From contig CP154957.1 in the NCBI GenBank assembly GCA_039621445.1, positions 14,624,947-14,688,946 of the forward strand: a DNA stretch of 64,000 bases, written 5' to 3'. This stretch comes from Euglena gracilis. Lineage: Eukaryota > Euglenida > Euglenophyceae > Euglenales. The stretch's first letter is position 1. Each line of letters begins with the position of its first letter. Under the pieces are notes generated by a model that saw nothing but the letters and a program-made list of their open reading frames with translations, made no database searches and was not told the DNA's origin. Below are positions 19,725 through 29,054 of this stretch, one piece after another. Made by a program: the position numbers and the translations under genes.

Positions 19725-20218
19725 TGCTGGACACTGTTGCAGAAACCGCCCAGCGCCCGGGATCACCGACAGGTGAAATGACGCCTATCCCACTGTCACC
19801 ATCCTCACTGGGTACGCCAGGTGGACCGACCCCTCCGCGGAAAAACCCGCCGGGGACGGTAACCCCTACGCCTGAGGTATTACGCCTCAAGCTTCCTGTC
19901 CCCGGGGAAATCCCGACGACAGAGGAACCAGTGGAGGAGCCCACTTCAGGGGAAGGACCTGAACGGCGCCCCTCACTGGGCGGACGTGTACTCGGCGGTT
20001 TGCGATCACTGATCGCCGTTGTCACCCCACGTGGCACTGCGGCCAGTTCTTCCACTGCTGTGGCAGAAACGACACAACCAGCGGACGAAACAACTGAAGC
20101 TGCAGCCATGGAGGAGGATGAACCTTCCCCAATGGCCGCGCCACCGCCGGTGTCGGAAACGACACGGACGGAGGACGAACCAACGGCTGGCAACGCTACC
20201 CGTGCCCGTGCAGGATGA
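19673..20218 (+). CDS. Element-specific ORF4, acidic Pro/Thr-rich, 181 aa
   Basis: Starts ATG 19673, overlapping the end of ORF3 in another frame. The sequence is acidic and Pro/Ser/Thr-rich. SLGGRVLGGLRSLIAVVTPRG is matched in the second copy by SLGGRVLG followed by LTPRG, the best evidence that this frame is real. It may continue into ORF5 by a frame change near 20,190, because the second copy also passes from this motif to ORF5-like sequence. Function unknown. Confidence 0.6.
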   Translation: MAEDEPQPAETRSPSVLMLDTVAETAQRPGSPTGEMTPIPLSPSSLGTPGGPTPPRKNPPGTVTPTPEVLRLKLPVPGEIPTTEEPVEEPTSGEGPERRPSLGGRVLGGLRSLIAVVTPRGTAASSSTAVAETTQPADETTEAAAMEEDEPSPMAAPPPVSETTRTEDEPTAGNATRARAG

Positions 20219-22070
20219 ACCTACATTAGCACCGGTAGCGGGATCAGAGGCACGGGATGAGCCCGTACCCCCACACACAGCGGTCACTGCACCGAAGCGT
20301 GCGGGCACACGGACAGCGGCACCTGAAAAACAGGCTGCACGGACATCCATGCCCCCACCACAGACTCCGCCAACGCGAAGTGCAGCGGCGACGCCCATAC
20401 CCACACCATCCTCCACGGCTGCTCCTGGGAAACCCACGAGCGCAGCGAAAGAACGCGTAGGGCGACCCTTAGCTCGGGAAACCCCTGCTGAAGGTCAACG
20501 ACGCTCGGTGTCGGGGAAAAGACCCCCGGCCCAGCCGTCACCACGCACCTGGTCAAGCAAGCGTGACGCCGAACGGCGACCCTCGGATGCTCCGGAAAGC
20601 GGAAGTCCGAAGGCCCCGGCCAAATCAAAGCCCGGTGCCGCGCCTTGCAAACCCTCACCTAAGACAGGTGATCAGCCCCCACCGAAAGGCGGTGGTGGTG
20701 CTGGAGGCCAGGGTGCATCTTCTTCTCGAGGATCAGCTTCGGGAGGAGGATTCACACAGGTCACATCATCCGGCTATGGGAAAACCTCACAGCCGAAACC
20801 ACCCACGAAGGGGCAGGGAAAATCCCGCGCCTCTACGACTACGACACCTTCGGAAGGCGAAGTTGTCATCGACTGGAATGCGATGACTCAGGATGATCCT
20901 GAGACTCATGACCTGAAAAACAGGTACATGATGATCGAACACAAGCTGCGAACAGACCAATGTCTCAATCGGTGGATTGAACCACTGTTCTGTCAAGGAC
21001 GGAAATGGTCCTTTGACCAGAATGTCACCTGGAATTATTACAATTCCAGATCACCACGTGTTTTGGCCCAATACTTTGGCGAGGAATTCCTCGTCGACAG
21101 AACATCGGAAAACCGATTTGTGTGGCTCTGCACTGTTTGCCACAGGATGTACAACAGTGCCCCTGACTTGGGATTACCCCTCGTCCATGTGTGCAACCCT
21201 GTGGAGCGGAAATCGTTCCACAAGGATATGTACATTCCCAACTGTGACGCCTTGGTATGCGCCAAGTGCGTGGACAGTTGGACCCACAAGCACAATTTTA
21301 GCTACACGGACCGAGATGGTACGAATGTACCAGTACTCTGCGTCAACTGCCTGCGAGGTACCTTCTGGCACACTGCGGAAGGCGCAGTTCGCACAATCGT
21401 GCCGAGTGCCGAGAAGCCACTGGAGGAATACTCCACCTTGAACAAAAAGTTCAAGGACTTCTTCAAATATGCCAACCTCAAGCTCGACGACTACCGCCAC
21501 ACGGGAATGGCCCGTGGGTGGCAGATCGACAGTGGGGCGATACGCCTCGCTGCTGAGGAAGCAGGGGTAAGATTACCTTACCTCTGGGAGACAGCGGACA
21601 GGGAAAAGATACTTTTCCGCCTGTTCACAACCCAGGACCGAAACGGTCGCTGGTGCCTACCACAATGGCCACCCGAAAAACACGGGATGACCTGGAAGGA
21701 ATGGTTAGGGGCCGTATTGCGACCCCATACAGTCCGGGCGGAATGCGCCTATCACGTTCCCATCGACTTCCACCCGGGGAATGCCCCGCAGGTGTCAGCC
21801 AATCACCCTCGGAGAAACTACTTCATCTGGCCAGCGACTTTGCCCAGGAAATTCTGGGAGAAGCTGCAGTGGTTTCTCGCGGAAAGAGCGAGTGCCACCA
21901 AGCAGACAGTACCCGAAGGATGGGTTCGGGACTGGATCGCACCTGATTTCGACTACGACTCGCCAGAAACCTGGCTTGTCGACAGGCCACAGCCACCACA
22001 ATTCCAGATGGTCCTTGTGGAAGATCCCTTGGACTCCCGCCATGACTATTGGCGGCTGGAGCGGATGTAA
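20019..22070 (+). CDS. Element-specific ORF5, Pro-rich with RING-like zinc-binding C-terminal region
   Basis: The listed start is not an ATG; conserved sequence begins about 20,190 (LPVPVQDEPTLAPV) and the protein ends at TAA 22070. The first ~230 residues of the conserved part are basic and Pro-rich (KSKPGAAPCKPS). Then four Cys pairs or His-Cys sites: CTVCHRM, LVHVC, CDALVCAKC and LCVNCL, resembling a RING or ribbon cross-brace; all are kept in the minus-strand copy. The C-terminal ~220 residues are aromatic-rich and unassigned. A ubiquitin-ligase or nucleic-acid-binding role is possible but not shown. Confidence 0.65.
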   Translation: MSPHVALRPVLPLLWQKRHNQRTKQLKLQPWRRMNLPQWPRHRRCRKRHGRRTNQRLATLPVPVQDEPTLAPVAGSEARDEPVPPHTAVTAPKRAGTRTAAPEKQAARTSMPPPQTPPTRSAAATPIPTPSSTAAPGKPTSAAKERVGRPLARETPAEGQRRSVSGKRPPAQPSPRTWSSKRDAERRPSDAPESGSPKAPAKSKPGAAPCKPSPKTGDQPPPKGGGGAGGQGASSSRGSASGGGFTQVTSSGYGKTSQPKPPTKGQGKSRASTTTTPSEGEVVIDWNAMTQDDPETHDLKNRYMMIEHKLRTDQCLNRWIEPLFCQGRKWSFDQNVTWNYYNSRSPRVLAQYFGEEFLVDRTSENRFVWLCTVCHRMYNSAPDLGLPLVHVCNPVERKSFHKDMYIPNCDALVCAKCVDSWTHKHNFSYTDRDGTNVPVLCVNCLRGTFWHTAEGAVRTIVPSAEKPLEEYSTLNKKFKDFFKYANLKLDDYRHTGMARGWQIDSGAIRLAAEEAGVRLPYLWETADREKILFRLFTTQDRNGRWCLPQWPPEKHGMTWKEWLGAVLRPHTVRAECAYHVPIDFHPGNAPQVSANHPRRNYFIWPATLPRKFWEKLQWFLAERASATKQTVPEGWVRDWIAPDFDYDSPETWLVDRPQPPQFQMVLVEDPLDSRHDYWRLERM

Positions 22071-22950
22071 TGCCGAAACGGCATTACCAAGCCCATGTAA
22101 GGTAAGCGCCTTCATGGAGCTCATACACTATATATATACACTGGAAGCGGAAATCGCTAAACAGCCCTGGGATGAACCTGGGTCTGTGTCCCTCAGCGCT
22201 CTGGATGGAAGCATCCAAGAGCCCCCCCCCCCCTGCCAACCCATTATACCAGTGACCATGCGGACGGAAACCGTCTGCGGGAGGTAATCGCCTCTTATTG
22301 CGTCGTGAAGGAGCTACTTCTGTGAAGACCTTGGCAGCCGGGAAACCTGGCAAGCCGCTAAGTGACGCACAGCACACAGCGCGCACGCCGTAATAATAGG
22401 CCAACTTCGTCACTTTTCGGCCCTAAGGCCCTTAAGGCTGCCAGACAGCAAAAATTCTGTTCTGGCATAAGCCAGCCCCCCTCTCCTCCCTACTTTCCCC
22501 CCACCCCCGCAAAGCTGTCGCCGGCAGTCGGTTTTGTAAGTAGGCTTTTGTTTCCTAGTGCGGATATGACCGCCTAGGAGCCTTATCCGGGTATGACCAG
22601 GATAAGAGCCTGCCCCCCCTTCCACACCTCTCCCTTGGGTTTTCAGCGAATCGCTTGACCAACCCCGCGTGCCTTTGGCACACCCAAAGTGGGTGGATGG
22701 GACACTTTGTCAGGAAACCTGCCAAGCCCCGTTTCCCACAGTGGGCTTTTTCACACCCCACCTAAGCCGAAACGGCTAATAGGTAACCGCGAAACGCGGC
22801 TAACCTTTTGCGCGTTTTTGGGCTTTGGGTGGATGCCACTGTGCGGAAAGGAGAGACACCGAATGGAGAAGTGAACCCCACCTGGGGAAGCGTCAGATAT
22901 CCTGACTGGACTGGGAAACCCTGGTCCATGAAGGAAATCGGGCGTAGCCC
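22071..22950 (+). other. Gypsy 3' noncoding region, hairpin-rich
   Basis: No convincing ORF lies between ORF5 and the polypurine tract. Hairpins include AGCCG-AAA-CGGCT (22765-22777) and CCGCG-AAA-CGCGG (22787-22799). The region could hold packaging or RNA-processing signals, but none is identified. Confidence 0.6.
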
Positions 22951-22961
22951 TGGGAGGGGGA
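22951..22961 (+). other. Polypurine tract of the gypsy element
   Basis: TGGGAGGGGGA directly precedes the 3' LTR, the normal primer site for plus-strand DNA synthesis. Confidence 0.8.
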
Positions 22962-23389
22962 TGTGTACCAGGCACGTCCCAGCTCTGTAGGATATCTGCA
23001 GAGTGGGTTCTGTGACGGTCGCACCACTGTGGAAACCCACAGCTGGTAAGATCGTGGCAGACCCTTCTGGGATCTGCCCCTGGACACGTCAGCACTTTCC
23101 TCTCCTTCCCCCACAGGTGGTATTCTTTACTGTCATCAATTCCAAGTTTCACCATTGGTTTTGTCAGAGGGAAAAACCCTCGGAACAATCGAGATTGAAC
23201 TCAGAAGAAACTTCTGAGACATTGCTTTGTGCTTTGCTTCTTTGGGAAGTGGGAATCAAAAGGGGAAAACCACTTTTGTTACTCCAAAGACTTTTCCCTA
23301 CCATAAGTAGGCTGCGCACCAAGGCGAAAGCGAAAGGCTTTTACAGAAAGTTCCAAAAAGGGGAAAAGGGAAAGCTTTGGACGTACACT
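22962..23389 (+). repeat. 3' LTR of the gypsy element
   Basis: 428 bp, essentially identical to the 5' LTR, followed by the duplicated target AACTG at 23390-23394. Confidence 0.93.
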
Positions 23390-23394
23390 AACTG

Positions 23395-23560
23395 ACCTCA
23401 TTCGGCGAATCCTGCAAGACACCACCAAAGAAACCCCCCCACGAAGAATTGGGTGTGCAACAGAACAACGCCTGGGCGGAACTAACGTTCGTCTCAGCAC
23501 AAAGCACGGCAAGTCAATTGGCCGCAGTGATGGATGCAGATTTCACGAAACCAGAAAACC
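23395..23560 (+). pseudogene. LINE ORF2 C-terminal remnant, part B
   Basis: The frame from the left flank resumes here: DLIRRILQDTTKETPPRR then a short basic tail to a stop. With part A (9991-10266) it forms one LINE end split by the gypsy insertion at AACTG. Confidence 0.45.
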
Positions 23561-25050
23561 CAAAACGTGAGAGGCGTACATTCACCGCTGATGCAGCAGG
23601 AAACCATATGCGTGAAGACGGAGCAAATACGGAAGCATCAGATAGGAAAACAGCAAAGGAATAGAACCGCAGACGGATGCCAGTCCCTGACAAAAGCTCC
23701 AAATGAGACAGACAAAAACAGCTAAGCACGACCCAACCCAAACAGATGCCACCACACTCCCCACAAAGCCTCCCCAAACCTGCAAACCAACACAGGGAAG
23801 CAGCAGAACCAAGCCTCCAGCCACCAAAAACACCAGAAGACACGTACCAGACACAAACATGCCACCAAAGGCAAAGACCCAACACACCCCTGCCGCAGCA
23901 AATTGCACCACTATCGAATGACACACGCCGCGCCAGACAAACACCAAAGACACCACACGCCACATTATATGTTGAAAGTTGGTATTGCCTATGTTCCTTC
24001 AAGCAAACACACACCAGAGACACAAACACGCCCCGCCAGGCAAACACCCAATGGGGTACCAAGTCGGACCTGCACCTCCAGCCTCAGTGGCACGGTGGTA
24101 CCCCGGGGACATGCCATGGAGTCGAGGCATGCCGCCAACGCAGGCCGCACCCCTCCTAAACCCACACGCTGCTCCCCGCGGCGAGTGGGCATGGAGGAGG
24201 GTGGGGTGGGCCGACCGCCCAGAAGGGATCCTAAGCGGCTTCAGTGCCGTCCGGGCAACCCCCAGGGGGGCCTGGAGGGGCGGCCGGTCAGGCAGGTGAA
24301 GCCCAGGCAGCCCGGCGGGTGGCTGCAGCTGGGCAGCTCCGGCCGGAGGTCAGGGGTCTCGAGGGGCGCTGGGGGCCGCTGACAGGGAGCCGCAGCCGAG
24401 GACGGGTGCCCAAGGGGCCATGACGTGCCCCCCTTGGTTGTCCGGGTGCCCAGGCGGCCACGAACAACCCGGCGCCAGCGAGCCTCCAGTGCCCTGCAGA
24501 GACCACCGACCCTGGCCAGGGCTGCACAGTCCCGGACACCTCACGGCAGCGGGGTGGAGCCTATCCACCTAAAGTCGCCCAAGCAAGGTGGACGAGTGTC
24601 CTGGAAAATGGCCCCGGAAGGGCCTGCCAGACACCCACACGCCTTCGGGCGTGTGGTCACTTGGGCGCCCCTGCTACCCATGCGGGGAGGGCAGTTGAGA
24701 CGAGTCCGAAAGGACGCTGCCCGACGTGTCAGGCCAATTGGTCCCGGAAGGGTGACGCCGCAACGTCACTTGACCGGGGGTTGCCAGGCCACAGATGACA
24801 CGGAGAGAGCGGGGCTCTCTCACCCACCGAACTCCCCCCGCCAGGCAAACACCCAACGCCACCCCGCCATACATAGAAAGTGGGGTTTGTCCAGGGTGTC
24901 TTGTGGCGAGGGCAAAAAGAGATCATACCCTGGGCCCGAGGCACGGTCTTGGTGAAGCTGCACTACCCGCCGTGATTGTCTTCCATACTGCCACGTTCGT
25001 CCCTTCTCCAGCCATGACCCGGATGGAAGCAGAGGCACGTGGCTCCTGTT
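23561..25050. other. GC-rich repeats, no gene recognised
   Basis: The phrase CCCCGCCAGGCAAACACCCAA occurs near 24,030 and almost exactly again near 24,836, with a diverged relative near 23,930, so a repeat unit of several hundred bp is present. Several long GC-driven ORFs on both strands are low complexity and lack domains. Confidence 0.5.
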
Positions 25051-25399
25051 GACTGTCGGGGGGCGTGCGACAGTCGAAAAAGGCAGGGCGGAAGCTTTGG
25101 AAAACAGTGAATGTTAATTGTGCGCAGAACGCGCATTCCATAGTAGAAGCCTAGTTTGATTTTCCAATTTGAGCACAATTTGCTTCCGCAGACTTTTGTG
25201 GGTTTTTTTTGTTGCATACAATTATGATCTGAAGTCTGCAAGAATTATTGCAGTGAACAATTGTCATTTTTGAGATTCTCAAGTTCAAAGGTCAGGTCCC
25301 ACCTTTCCTCATTCACGGTGTGCCATTGTTGCTTTTTGACCACCATTTCAGTGACCAAAACACTACCCTTACCCATTCTCAATCTTTTACATGCCGGAA

Positions 25400-25592
25400 A
25401 CTGAACGACTGGAAGCACAGCTTGAACTACTCCTACAGTGAGAATGCTCACGACAGGGATATCCCTGCCTTGTGCATCAACTGTATAGGGGCCAAGGTCG
25501 TGCAGACTGCTGATGGAGCAGTCACCACCATTGTTCCCCACCACTGGGAGACTCTGGAGAAGTGGAAGAAAGAGTACAAACAGGTGGAAGGT
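25400..25592 (+). pseudogene. Inverted piece of the second-copy ORF5
   Basis: On the plus strand, WKHSLNYSYSENAHDRDIP, ALCINCIGAKV and TADGAVTTIVPHHWETLEKW match ORF5 of the full element (HKHNFSYTDRDG, VLCVNCLRG, TAEGAVRTIVP). The surrounding copy is on the minus strand, so this segment has been flipped in place. Confidence 0.75.
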
Positions 25593-25763
25593 CGCCAGGC
25601 ACTCGCCACATACGAGCGCCACACAGTTTGGCACATATGCCCTGTGGTAGAACGTCGTGGATTGCACCTGCCGCTTGCACACATGCACAAGCGGTTGGTT
25701 GTGCCGCACATGGTGGCACACGGTGCAGGTCCAAACAAAGGACGTGCCGTGCTGGAAATCCAA
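25593..25763 (-). pseudogene. Second-copy ORF5 zinc-motif fragment
   Basis: SFVWTCTVCHHVRHNQPLV then HVC and CVALVCGECLA match the first three Cys sites of ORF5. Homology on this strand stops at about 25,593, exactly where the inverted piece begins. Confidence 0.75.
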
Positions 25764-25948
25764 AACGCGTCCTCACCAAAGTACTGTGCCAGTACTCTGG
25801 GTGAGCGCCTGTTCCAGAATGTCCAGGTATGTTCTGGGACATAGTGGAAAGGTTCTCCTCGGACAAAGAAGGGCTAAATCCATCGATTCAGTGACCCTTT
25901 CTGGTGCCTAATAGCAGCCAGTTTCTTCGTCCTTTCTTCCACGGTACC

Positions 25949-26178
25949 TTATCTGGTCAGGATACCCTGAGTCCAGAGCTGGGCATCCGCAGACACAGGA
26001 GGGGAAGCAGGTTCATCCTGCTCCTCATCCGTCGATCCGGAGGAAGATTGGGCCTGTCGACCACGAGCATTACCTTTCGGTTTGCTCTGGCCGTAGCCGG
26101 ACGGCCGAATAGTCTTGCATTGTCGTAGGGCCTTTCGGCAGTCCGCCAGTCTGACCTCCAGCGCCACCTTTCGGTGGT
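25949..26178 (-). pseudogene. Second-copy ORF5 middle part, downstream of the TRIM
   Basis: SGYGQSKPKGNARGRQAQ corresponds to SGYGKTSQPKPPTKGQGK of the full element. It continues the sequence interrupted by the TRIM insertion. Confidence 0.6.
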
Positions 26179-26183
26179 GGTTT

Positions 26184-26516
26184 TGTGTGCGGCAGACGGG
26201 AGATCCTACGGAGGTTGGTAGCCGGCGCGTAGTACCAAGCCGAGTATCGCTCGAGTAGCTTATTCGGTAAGGTGCTGGGCTCACACGCGGGAGGTCGTGG
26301 GTTCGAGACCCAGGTCCCGCCGTGTGAGTCCTGGTCGATCCTGTACGGGCAGAGGGCATACCGCGGGGATCGACCGGCGCGTGCAACTGCGCCCAAGGAC
26401 GAGACACTGGTTGGCCGGACCTTGGGTGTAGTTCCCCGCCTGAGGGCGTGCCACGGCAAGTAGTATGAGCTGCCCCGTGGCCGTCCAACGGCGAGTGGTG
26501 ACGACCGACGTATACA
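26184..26516 (+). repeat. TRIM 5' LTR containing a tRNA-like segment
   Basis: Begins TGTGTGCGG and ends GTATACA. About 26,254-26,320 reads like a tRNA: TAGCTTATTCGGTAAGG as an A-box-like part, CTCACAC as an anticodon-loop-like part, and GGGTTCGAGACCC as a good B box and T arm. Stems are imperfect. Confidence 0.9.
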
Positions 26517-26528
26517 TGGTAGCAGAGG
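26517..26528 (+). other. TRIM primer binding site
   Basis: TGGTAGCAGAGG begins at the base after the LTR and complements initiator tRNA-Met, as in the gypsy element. Confidence 0.85.
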
Positions 26529-26863
26529 AACCCGTCTAATGCCACACGAACCGGGAAGTCAGAGCCTGACCCCACGGCGCCCGGAAGGCGGAGGCGGACG
26601 CGCCGAGTCTAGGGCGACTGAAACTCCTACACCGTTCCAAAGTCTCAAGCCGATGCTAAGGGGGACGCTCCAAGGCGGCAGAGCCCGTGGAAGTCGACAA
26701 CACGTAAACTGCCGGCAATAGCAAACCCGAGCTGCAGGGGTCGGCAGCCTGGTGACGCAGTACTCGTGAGAAGCACTCAGCCAACTAGGGCCGTGTGAGG
26801 CATAACCCGAGCTGCAGGGGCCACGGCCATAGTGACGCAGTGGGCTGGTGTAGTAAGGCTCTT

Positions 26864-26873
26864 GGGAGGGGAG
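26864..26873 (+). other. TRIM polypurine tract
   Basis: GGGAGGGGAG lies directly before the 3' LTR. Confidence 0.8.
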
Positions 26874-27206
26874 TGTGTGCGGCAGACGGGAGATCCTACG
26901 GAGGTTGGTAGCCGGCGCGTAGTACCAAGCCGAGTATCGCTCGAGTAGCTTATTCGGTAAGGTGCTGGGCTCACACGCGGGAGGTCGTGGGTTCGAGACC
27001 CAGGTCCCGCCGTGTGAGTCCTGGTCGATCCTGTACGGGCAGAGGGCATACCGCGGGGATCGACCGGCGCGTGCAACTGCGCCCAAGGACGAGACACTGG
27101 TTGGCCGGACCTTGGGTGTAGTTCCCCGCCTGAGGGCGTGCCACGGCAAGTAGTATGAGCTGCCCCGTGGCCGTCCAACGGCGAGTGGTGACGACCGACG
27201 TATACA
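26874..27206 (+). repeat. TRIM 3' LTR
   Basis: 333 bp, no difference from the 5' LTR seen by eye, followed by the target duplicate GGTTT. Confidence 0.9.
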
Positions 27207-27211
27207 GGTTT

Positions 27212-27511
27212 CCCATCACCGCCTTTGGCAGGGGGTTTACAGGGTGCAGCACCCGGTATGCCTCCTTTCGGCTTCGCACTCCCGGAACCAGGAGGCGACG
27301 CCTGCGGCTTACTCCTGGTATCAGGAGCCGACCGTGCCTGAGTAGACGTTTGCCGTCTGGGCGAAGCGAGCATACTGACCGCTGGGTCGCGCATGACGCT
27401 CCGAGGGGTCGGCACACGTTCCTGGGGTTGTTCAGCCGACCGTCGCCGAGCAGGTTCATCCTGTCCGACGAGTTGTGGCACTGTGGTCGTCACCGGAATC
27501 GGTGCTTCCAC
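27212..27511 (-). pseudogene. Second-copy ORF5 N-terminal part
   Basis: Contains VGQDEPARRRSAEQPQERV and PGAAPCKPPAKGG, matching VQDEPTLAPV and PGAAPCKPSPKTG of the full element, up to the TRIM insertion point. Confidence 0.65.
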
Positions 27512-28074
27512 AGGCGCTGGCCTCCCAGAAACTGTGCCATTGTCCTCGGGACGGCAGGGACCCTGCGCGGTGTCGGTGGTCGTGGGGGTATCTCCTCCAC
27601 TTCCATTTCAACATCCGGCCTAGGAGGTTGATCCTCCACAACCGCTGGCGCAGGTGCTACGGGAGGTTGATCCTCCGCTGTAGCCGGTGCGACAGATGGC
27701 TCTGCCGCCTGGGGTTCATCCCCTGATGGTGGTTGCACTTCTGCCAGAGATGGGGGTGCAGGGACACCGACATCTGGCGTCTCCACGACCTCTGCGGCGG
27801 AGCCTGATGCTACGCTTGCACCTCGTGGCGTTAGTGCTGCTGCCACACCAGTAAAGCCAGTGACCACGGCGCCGAGTACACGGCCTCCTAACGAGGTGCG
27901 TGCTGCGGAGCTGGTATGTTCTTCGAAGATATCCTCGACGACCATACCAGTCACCTCGGCTGGAGGCTCAGCCGTTGGAACAGGCGTAGCAGCCACAGGT
28001 ATATCCCCTGCGGGTGCTTCGCCTGGCCTAGGCTGTACCGGAGCAGGCAGAGCAGCGTAGAGGATATCCTCCAA
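27490..28074 (-). pseudogene. Second-copy ORF4 homologue
   Basis: Acidic, Pro/Val-rich ORF with SLGGRVLG followed by LTPRGASVAS, as in ORF4 of the full element. It is open for 194 residues and overlaps the ORF5-like frame at its end. Confidence 0.65.
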
Positions 28075-28112
28075 GTTCTCACCTTCCTCTTGAGGGGGTT
28101 CCTGGTCTCCAC

Positions 28113-28961
28113 CTACCGGTGGACAGACGGGAGCCGCCGCGGGGACCGGGGAAACTGATCGTTCCCCTGCCGCTCGCGAGGCAGAGACGAGGGATACAGC
28201 CGTTCCTGTCGGAGACGGCGGCGCGGCCTCCAGGATGGTGACGGAGGGGCTGCGTTCGCCTTCCTGCCGCCGCGGAATCGTGGTGGTGGAAGCGACTGAC
28301 GCCTCACGTCTCCTTCACGCCAGAGGTTCATCCTCTGGGGCGATGAAGGCGAGCAGTCCTCGGGCGAACAAGGGTCGTCGGGGTGCCATCGGCATCCCTG
28401 GGAATCCACCAGCCTGTAAAAGGCCAGCGTACTGCTGCTGCCGCTGTTGGGCCAGGGTGGCGGCCATGATTGCTGCACCCAGGCTTTGGCAGGCCTGTTC
28501 GGGCCCAGGAAGCCGCGGTAAAGCGTGTCTTCCCAGACCTCGAAAAAGCCTTCCTCGAACTCCTGAACGCATGCCAGAATCGGCATACTCTGTTCGAGGA
28601 TGGCCTGTGGGTGACACGTCAACGGAAGGAATACCTCCCGGTCGAGGTTACACCCCAACTGTCGCCGCAAATGTTCTTCCAGGCTGATATCACCCAGGTG
28701 AAAGTTGGGGCGCAGGTGACCGATAATCCGAGGACGAGGACCCTCGATGGCGTCACCGTAATCTGGTGGCAGGCTTTCCATACCAGGCCTATCGTCCTGG
28801 GGGTCACGCCAATAATCCCATTCGTGGAAAAATAGGAGGGTAGGAGTTTCCGTACGCGTAATGTGACGGGGTCGGGCAGTGAGTCCACGCCGGCGCCTTC
28901 CACGCAATGGTGCAATGGCGATGCTGCGATATACCCGGGAAACGGGTAGGGAATCGAGCAT
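28113..28961 (-). pseudogene. Deletion fusion of Pol linker to the ORF3 C-terminus
   Basis: Starts in the linker after RNase H (RHITRTETPTLLFFHEWDYW, matching RRITRTESPSPLFFPEWDYS) and passes within ~20 residues into the ORF3 C-terminal part (LEEHLRRQLG ... SWPPPWPNSG). The full element has integrase, chromodomain and most of ORF3 between these points, so roughly 4 kb is missing. Confidence 0.75.
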
Positions 28962-29054
28962 GTTGTCATCAGCGTCGGATCGACGTGCGAACTGGTCAGC
29001 CTCATGGCTGCCATGAAAAGTCGCGTCACCCTCATCCGGGTTCCCAGGATAATA

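Larger units (their letters stand above)
10267..23389 (+). mobile_element. Full-length chromodomain Ty3/gypsy LTR retrotransposon, 13.1 kb
   Basis: Two 428-bp LTRs (10267-10694, 22962-23389) bound a body with a tRNA primer site, Gag-like ORF, RT/RNase H, integrase with chromodomain, large extra ORFs and a polypurine tract. The 5-bp flank AACTG is duplicated at 10262-10266 and 23390-23394. By eye the LTRs differ at a single site (TTTTCTCTCC versus TTTCCTCTCC), so insertion is recent. Frame changes inside the coding region mean that either the copy is defective, ribosomal frameshifting is used, or homopolymers are misread. At 13.1 kb it is far longer than typical gypsy elements, mainly because of the ORFs after integrase. 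Confidence 0.95.
26184..27206 (+). mobile_element. TRIM (terminal-repeat retrotransposon in miniature), 1,023 bp
   Basis: Identical 333-bp LTRs enclose a 357-bp interior with a primer site at its start and a polypurine tract at its end. The 5-bp target GGTTT is duplicated at 26179-26183 and 27207-27211. No coding capacity; interior ORFs are short and arbitrary. The interior has a ~45-bp direct repeat around CCCGAGCTGCAGGGG. It sits on the plus strand inside the minus-strand gypsy copy, so it is the younger insertion. It needs reverse transcriptase and integrase from another element. Confidence 0.93.

Noticed and set aside
18039-19766. A 575-aa minus-strand ORF
   Set aside because: It is antisense to ORF3 of the gypsy element, whose plus-strand product has a homologue in the second copy; the minus frame shows no domains.
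25949-26575. A continuous 208-aa ORF crossing the TRIM left LTR
   Set aside because: It is a chance read-through from TRIM LTR into the interrupted gypsy ORF5 remnant.
26070-27153. Protein ORFs inside the TRIM repeats
   Set aside because: They duplicate exactly in both LTRs, run through the tRNA-like segment and lack domains.
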